Position numbers and translations under genes: made by a program. The notes under the pieces were generated by a model. That model was not told the origin of the DNA and did no database searches. It saw only the letters and a program-made list of their open reading frames with translations. Shown piece after piece: positions 60,436-64,000 of a stretch of 64,000 nt of DNA. The stretch is from contig PNJV01000007.1 in the NCBI GenBank assembly GCA_013822085.1, forward strand, positions 1 through 64,000, read 5' to 3'. The first letter of the stretch is position 1, and every line of letters starts with the position of its first letter. Origin of the DNA: Isosphaera sp. GTDB taxonomy: Bacteria; Planctomycetota; Phycisphaerae; Phycisphaerales; UBA1924.

Positions 60436-61668
60436 ATGAAGATCCACGAGCACCAGGCACGAGACCTGCTGGCCCAGTTCGGCATCCCGGTCCCCCCGGG
60501 CCGGGTCATCACCGACCCCGCCCAGGCCCCCGACGCCTTCGCCGCCGTCAGCGCGGGCGACGGCTCAGCCCTGGCCGTGGTCAAGGCCCAGGTGCACGCC
60601 GGCGGCCGGGGCAAGGCCGGGTTCGTCAAGCTGGTGCGCTCGGCCCACGAGGCCGCCGACGCGGCGCGGTTCATGCTCACCAACCGCATGGTCTCGCCGC
60701 AGACGCCCCCGGGCGGCCTGGCCGTGAGCAAGCTGCTCGTGGCCGCCGGGGCGCAGATCGCCGAGCGCCCGCGCAGCGCCGGCGGCGGTCGCGAGGAGTT
60801 CTACCTGGCCATCACCACCGACCGCGCCTCGCGGCGCAACGTGCTCATCGCCTCGCGGCAGGGCGGCGTCGAGATCGAGCAGGTCGCCCACGACAGCCCC
60901 GGGGCCATCATCAAGTCGCCGCTGGACCCGCTGCTGGGGCTCCACCCGTTCCAGGCCCGCCGGGTCGCCTTTGCGCTGGGGTTCAAGGGCAAGCAGGTCG
61001 GCCAGGCCGTGTCGATCATGTCGGCCCTGGCCCGGCTGTACGTGCAGACCGACTGCACCCTGGCCGAGATCAACCCGCTGGTCATCACGCCCCCCACCGG
61101 CGAGCACCCCGACGGCCGCGTCGTGGCCATCGACGCCAAGTTCAACTTCGACGACAACGCCCTCTTCCGTCACCCGGAGCTGGAGAAGCTCCACGACGCC
61201 TCGGAGGAGAACCCCGCCGAGACCAAGGCCCGGGCGCTTGGCCTCTCGTATGTCGCCCTGGACGGGAGCATCGGCTGCCTGGTCAACGGCGCCGGCCTGG
61301 CCATGGCCACCATGGACATCATCAAGCTCCACGGCGGCGAGCCGGCCAACTTCCTGGACGTGGGCGGCTCGGCCTCGGAGGAGGCCGTGACCGAGGCGTT
61401 CACGATCATCCTCTCCGACGCGCGCGTGCGCGGGGTGCTGGTCAACATCTTCGGGGGCATCATGCGCTGCGACGTGATCGCCCAGGGCATCATCAACGCG
61501 GCCAAGAAGCTCGGCTTTCGGGTGCCCCTGGTGGTGCGTCTGGAGGGGACCAACGTCGAGGCCGGCCGCCGGCTCCTCCAGTCCGCCCGCGCCGACATCC
61601 CCACCATGCAGGCCGCATCGGACCTGGCTGACGCAGCGAAGAAGGTCTGCGCCTCGGTCACCGCCTGA
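60436..61668 (+). CDS. sucC: Succinate-CoA ligase (ADP-forming) beta subunit SucC
   Basis: 410 residues. ATP-grasp subunit that couples succinyl-CoA cleavage to nucleotide phosphorylation in the citrate cycle. MKIHEHQARDLLAQFGIPVPPG opens the ATP-grasp domain; VKAQVHAGGRGKAGFVKL, AEINPLVIT and DAKFNFDDNALFRHPEL bind nucleotide and metal; the C-terminal flavodoxin-like domain has NFLDVGGSASEEAVTEAF and GVLVNIFGGIMRCDVIA. sucD normally follows directly but is absent: downstream is a small lipoprotein gene. A TACCAT hexamer is 9 nt upstream of the start. Slightly longer than the E. coli protein by insertions. Confidence 0.95.
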   Translation: MKIHEHQARDLLAQFGIPVPPGRVITDPAQAPDAFAAVSAGDGSALAVVKAQVHAGGRGKAGFVKLVRSAHEAADAARFMLTNRMVSPQTPPGGLAVSKLLVAAGAQIAERPRSAGGGREEFYLAITTDRASRRNVLIASRQGGVEIEQVAHDSPGAIIKSPLDPLLGLHPFQARRVAFALGFKGKQVGQAVSIMSALARLYVQTDCTLAEINPLVITPPTGEHPDGRVVAIDAKFNFDDNALFRHPELEKLHDASEENPAETKARALGLSYVALDGSIGCLVNGAGLAMATMDIIKLHGGEPANFLDVGGSASEEAVTEAFTIILSDARVRGVLVNIFGGIMRCDVIAQGIINAAKKLGFRVPLVVRLEGTNVEAGRRLLQSARADIPTMQAASDLADAAKKVCASVTA

Positions 61669-61802
61669 CCGCTGGCCGCCCGGCCCTGGCCCTGGTTCCC
61701 CCATCGGTCATTTCACCCCTGCTTCCCGCAGCCACACCCGCAGCCGCCACACCCGCAGCCGCCGAGTGAGCACTCGCCACGCTGGCACCCCCCGAGCCCC
61801 GC
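61669..61802. other. Spacer with short tandem repeat
   Basis: Contains about two and a half copies of a 17-bp unit related to CAGCCACACCCGCAGCC at roughly 61727-61765. No gene, promoter or terminator recognised. Confidence 0.3.
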
Positions 61803-62111
61803 ATGCACCCACCCCAGGTCCCCACCGCGCCCGCTGCGCCCCGGCCTCGCCGCTGGGCCATCGCCACGCGCTGCGCTGCGCTAGGAGTGCTCGCCGGCGC
61901 GCTCCTGCCCGCCTGCGCCCCGCCGCAGGGCCCCGCGCGCACGTCCACGCCGCAGCCCGGCGTCTTTTCCGAGAACGGTCCGCTGGGGCCCAACTGGCTC
62001 ACCGAGGCCGGCTCGCGCCTCAACCGATCGGGGCTCGACGGCGCAGCCACGTCCGACATCCAGCCGATCCAGCGCCCCGCCCGCCCGGCTGGGATCGACG
62101 CCCGCCCGTAA
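61803..62111 (+). CDS. Small lipoprotein of unknown function
   Basis: 102 residues. Arg-containing n-region, hydrophobic core AALGVLAGALLPAC with the lipobox LPAC at the cleavage site, then a 65-residue mature part poor in secondary structure (GVFSENGPLGPNWLTEAGSRLNR). The predicted lipid anchor is the main evidence that this short frame is a real gene. No Shine-Dalgarno. Function unknown. Confidence 0.5.
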   Translation: MHPPQVPTAPAAPRPRRWAIATRCAALGVLAGALLPACAPPQGPARTSTPQPGVFSENGPLGPNWLTEAGSRLNRSGLDGAATSDIQPIQRPARPAGIDARP

Positions 62112-62228
62112 CTCGCCCTTTGCCCCCCCACCCCCCACCCCCACCCCCCACCCAACCCACGCACCTCACGCCCCCGGCCCCGCACCGCGCGCCCCGGCCC
62201 GGTACCACCCCTCGCCCGCTGCAACACC
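62112..62228. other. C-rich spacer
   Basis: Bases 62123-62160 are runs of 4-7 C separated by single A, with G-quadruplex potential on the minus strand. Nothing else seen before the SMR gene. Confidence 0.35.
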
Positions 62229-62573
62229 GTGACACCCACGCTCGCCTGGTTGCTGTTGCTGATCGCCGGCGCGCTCGAGATCGGCTGGGCGCTGTGCTTC
62301 AAGCTCGCTGAGACGCCCGCGGGCCTGCGGTGGGGCTGGGTGGGCGTGGCGGCCCTGTGCCTGGTGGCGAGCATCGCGCTGCTGTTCGTCGCCCAGCGCA
62401 CGATCCCCATCGGCACCGCCTACGCGGTGTGGACGGGCATCGGCAGCGTCGGGGCCGCGGCGGTGGGGATCCTGCTCTTTGGCGAGCCGGCGAGCGCCGC
62501 CCGCGTCGGGTGCGTCGGCCTGATCGTCGCCGGCGTCGTCGGGCTCAAGCTCTTGGCCCCCGCGGGCGCCTGA
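62229..62573 (+). CDS. sugE: SMR-family guanidinium exporter (Gdx/SugE-like)
   Basis: 114 residues, GTG start. Four membrane helices with the SugE/Gdx pattern: ALEIGWALCFKLA with the coupling Glu in helix 1, ALLFVAQRTIPIGTAYAVWTGIGSVGAAAVGILLFGEPASAARVGCVGLIVAGVVGLKL. The PIGTAYAVWTGIG and ILLFGE segments are almost identical in form to characterised Gdx proteins that exchange guanidinium for protons; EmrE-type multidrug export is the alternative. No guanidine riboswitch is apparent in the preceding spacer, which is C-rich. Confidence 0.85.
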   Translation: MTPTLAWLLLLIAGALEIGWALCFKLAETPAGLRWGWVGVAALCLVASIALLFVAQRTIPIGTAYAVWTGIGSVGAAAVGILLFGEPASAARVGCVGLIVAGVVGLKLLAPAGA

Positions 62574-62577
62574 GGGC

Positions 62578-63396
62578 TCAGCCGAGCTCGTCGGGCAGGC
62601 GTTCCATGCCCTCGCTGAGCACGCGCGGGCCGTCCCGGGTGATCAGCACGTCGTGCTCGTAGTGGACCGAGAGGGACCCGTCGGCGGTGAAGATCGGCCA
62701 GGAGCGGCGCGCGTGCCGCACCTCGCCGGTCGTCTCGGCGAGCATCGGCTCGACGGCCACCAGCGTGCCCGGGGCGCAGGGCGTCTGGGCGTCGGGCCAC
62801 TCGCCGGGGTAGCTCGGCAGGACGTTGCTCACGTACGGCGGGCCGTGGAGCGACCGCCCGATCCCGTGCCCGCCCAGCCCGCGCACCAGCCGGAACCCCC
62901 GCTCCCCCTCCACGTACGACTGCACCGCCTGGGCCCAGTGCGCGTAGGTGTTGCCGGGGCGCAGCTGCTCCACGCCGCGCCGGAGCGACTCCTTGCCCGC
63001 GTCCATCAGCGCGCGGGCGCGCGGCTCGGCCGGGCCGATGGAGTACGTCCACGCCGCGTCGCCGACAAAGCCCTTGTGCCACACCCCGATGTCCAGCTTG
63101 AACAGGTCGCCGTGCTCCAGCGGCCGGCTCAGGGTGTTGGACATGCCGTGCACCACGCAGTTGTTGACCGACAGGCACGCGTGGTTGGGGAACGGCGGCA
63201 TCCCGCTGGGCTTGTAGCCCAGGAAGCACGAGCGCACCCCCAGCTGGCGCAGCACCGCGCCCACGCGCGCGTCGATCTCGGCCAGCGTCCGCCCGGCGCG
63301 GACGTACTCGGCCAGGCGCTCGTGGGTCCTGACCACGACCTGCGCCGCCGCATACGCCAGGTCGGCGTCGGCGCTGCTTTGCGTGCCAGTGCGCAT
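62578..63396 (-). CDS. map: Type I methionine aminopeptidase
   Basis: 272 residues. Removes the N-terminal methionine from nascent proteins, using two metal ions. The five ligands are visible: Asp in FKLDIGVWH, Asp in VGDAAWTYS, His in LGGHGIGRSLH, Glu in LVAVEPML and Glu in SVHYEHDVLIT. CLSVNNCVVHG carries the substrate-site His. Slightly longer than the E. coli enzyme at the N-terminus. Its stop is only four bases from the stop of the convergent SMR gene. Confidence 0.95.
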   Translation of the reverse strand: MRTGTQSSADADLAYAAAQVVVRTHERLAEYVRAGRTLAEIDARVGAVLRQLGVRSCFLGYKPSGMPPFPNHACLSVNNCVVHGMSNTLSRPLEHGDLFKLDIGVWHKGFVGDAAWTYSIGPAEPRARALMDAGKESLRRGVEQLRPGNTYAHWAQAVQSYVEGERGFRLVRGLGGHGIGRSLHGPPYVSNVLPSYPGEWPDAQTPCAPGTLVAVEPMLAETTGEVRHARRSWPIFTADGSLSVHYEHDVLITRDGPRVLSEGMERLPDELG

Positions 63397-63402
63397 CGAC
63401 CA

Positions 63403-63408
63403 ACCGTA
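63403..63408 (-). promoter_or_regulatory. Putative -10 element of map (leaderless)
   Basis: On the minus strand TACGGT lies 6 nt before ATG 63396; no Shine-Dalgarno. Confidence 0.45.
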
Positions 63409-63479
63409 TCACCCCCGCTGCCACCGGCCCCGCGACCGGCCCCGCGACCGGCCCGCTGCGACCGGCCCCCGACCGCGGC

Positions 63480-63485
63480 AACAAT
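63480..63485 (+). promoter_or_regulatory. Putative -10 element of the right-edge gene (leaderless)
   Basis: CAACAAT ends 5 nt before GTG 63491, identical in layout to the thiE and ABC ATPase starts. Confidence 0.5.
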
Positions 63486-63490
63486 CGGCG

Positions 63491-64000
63491 GTGTGGTGGA
63501 TGCGGGCACACGACGACGCCGGCCGCCCCGTGCGCATCGGGGGCGCTGCGCTGCGGCACGCCCTGGCGCGGTGGGCCGCGGGTGCTCGGCGGGCCTCGTG
63601 GGTGCGCGCGGCGCAGCGGGCCACGCTCCAGGGCACGCTCCCGCTGGCGCTGGGCACTGCGGCCCTGCTGGGCATGATCCTGGCCCTGTCGATCCTGAGC
63701 GGGGCCGCTGGGCTGTGGCTCCTGCTCTTTACGCCGGTCTTCACGTCGCTGGTCTTCCCGCTGGCGATCGTCGTGGCGGCCTCGGAGCGCCTGCCCGGCC
63801 TGAGCCGACAGGCCGCCATCCGCGCCGCCCTGATGCTCCGGCGTTGCCCAGCGTGCGACTACGACCTGTCCCCACCCCCACCCACCCCCCCACCACCCCA
63901 CCACCACGCCTCACGCCCCTTCGGCCCTCCCAGTCCCCACACGTCCCACACGTCCATGGGCGTGGCCGCGGACGCCCGCTCGCACGCGCCCGGGCCCACG
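63491..64000 (+). CDS. Membrane protein with zinc-ribbon start, truncated by the window edge
   Basis: 170 codons visible from GTG 63491 without a stop. After a charged N-terminus (MRAHDDAGRPVRIGG) there are two membrane helices (LPLALGTAALLGMILALSIL and AGLWLLLFTPVFTSLVFPLAIVVA), then a basic stretch and RRCPACDYDL, the opening of the small CPxCxYDL...CPxC zinc ribbon seen at the end of many planctomycete membrane proteins. In place of the usual short GLP turn a Pro/His-rich insert of about 45 residues follows and the frame runs off the edge. Start chosen for the CAACAAT-N5-GTG signature. Function unknown. Confidence 0.65.
   Translation, partial: MWWMRAHDDAGRPVRIGGAALRHALARWAAGARRASWVRAAQRATLQGTLPLALGTAALLGMILALSILSGAAGLWLLLFTPVFTSLVFPLAIVVAASERLPGLSRQAAIRAALMLRRCPACDYDLSPPPPTPPPPHHHASRPFGPPSPHTSHTSMGVAADARSHAPGPT

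Noticed and set aside
61727-61765. CRISPR or attachment-site repeat after sucC
   Set aside because: Only two to three contiguous 17-bp copies, no spacers and no integrase or tRNA nearby.

Overview
The window is very GC-rich chromosomal DNA, and the gene content points to a planctomycete of the Phycisphaerae type. Supporting signs are a secreted protein ending in a PAPGAAG-hydrophobic-RRRRR sorting tail, a type III glutamine synthetase, an OmcB-like repeated lipoprotein with paired cysteines, a membrane protein ending in a CPACDYDL zinc-ribbon start, and a conventional Gram-negative outer-membrane gene set (lpxA, waaA, gmhA). It reads as core chromosome. I see no insertion sequence, phage gene, CRISPR array or rRNA. 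There are two tRNA genes, Cys(GCA) and Lys(TTT). Because GC is so high, long antisense open frames are everywhere; I chose genes by protein family, start context and packing.

Layout. 0-4.3 kb: a receiver-like protein, rmuC and a secreted phytase-like esterase. 4.3-9.3 kb: lipB facing away from lpxA-(beta-lactamase fold hydrolase)-rsfS-panD-aroB. 9.6-12.9 kb: a ParA ATPase fused to a glycogen-binding domain, followed by a degenerate-looking partner. 13-18.7 kb (minus): an OmcB/DUF11 lipoprotein, clpX with a 25-glycine tract, a SHOCT protein, an unknown protein and a HAD phosphatase. 18.8-24.4 kb: terC, birA, kynU, gmhA and a threonine aldolase. 24.5-30.1 kb (minus): a run of five genes ending in a Tat-exported amine oxidase and Dps, with three envelope or unknown genes upstream. 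30.4-37.3 kb (minus): rpsA, an ABC ATPase, a LuxR regulator, a STAS protein and glnA type III. 38.6-43.1 kb: trehalose synthesis (otsA and an otsB-GH15 fusion) and a lipoprotein. 43-51 kb: moxR, tRNA-Cys, an FkbM methyltransferase and an SNF2-SWIM pair with an apparent frameshift. 51-64 kb: tRNA-Lys, waaA, thiE, an M16 protease, a DPP-IV-type peptidase, atpD, a PEP-CTERM-like protein, sucC, a Gdx/SugE exporter, map and a gene cut by the right edge.

The most striking cross-cutting signal is at the starts of genes. About fifteen starts have a promoter -10-like hexamer (TANNNT, AACAAT or a close variant) only 5-7 nt upstream of ATG or GTG and no Shine-Dalgarno sequence. This is the architecture of leaderless transcripts. 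By contrast, several secreted or envelope proteins have a strong Shine-Dalgarno and leaders that can fold into hairpins. The other leading candidates for new biology are the ParA-glycogen-binding-domain operon at 9.6-12.9 kb, the phosphatase-trehalase-like fusion at 40.0 kb, and an EEP-fold lipoprotein that seems to have lost every catalytic residue at 26.7 kb. Several biosynthetic genes usually found in operons stand alone here (atpD, and sucC without sucD), fitting the dispersed operons common in planctomycetes.
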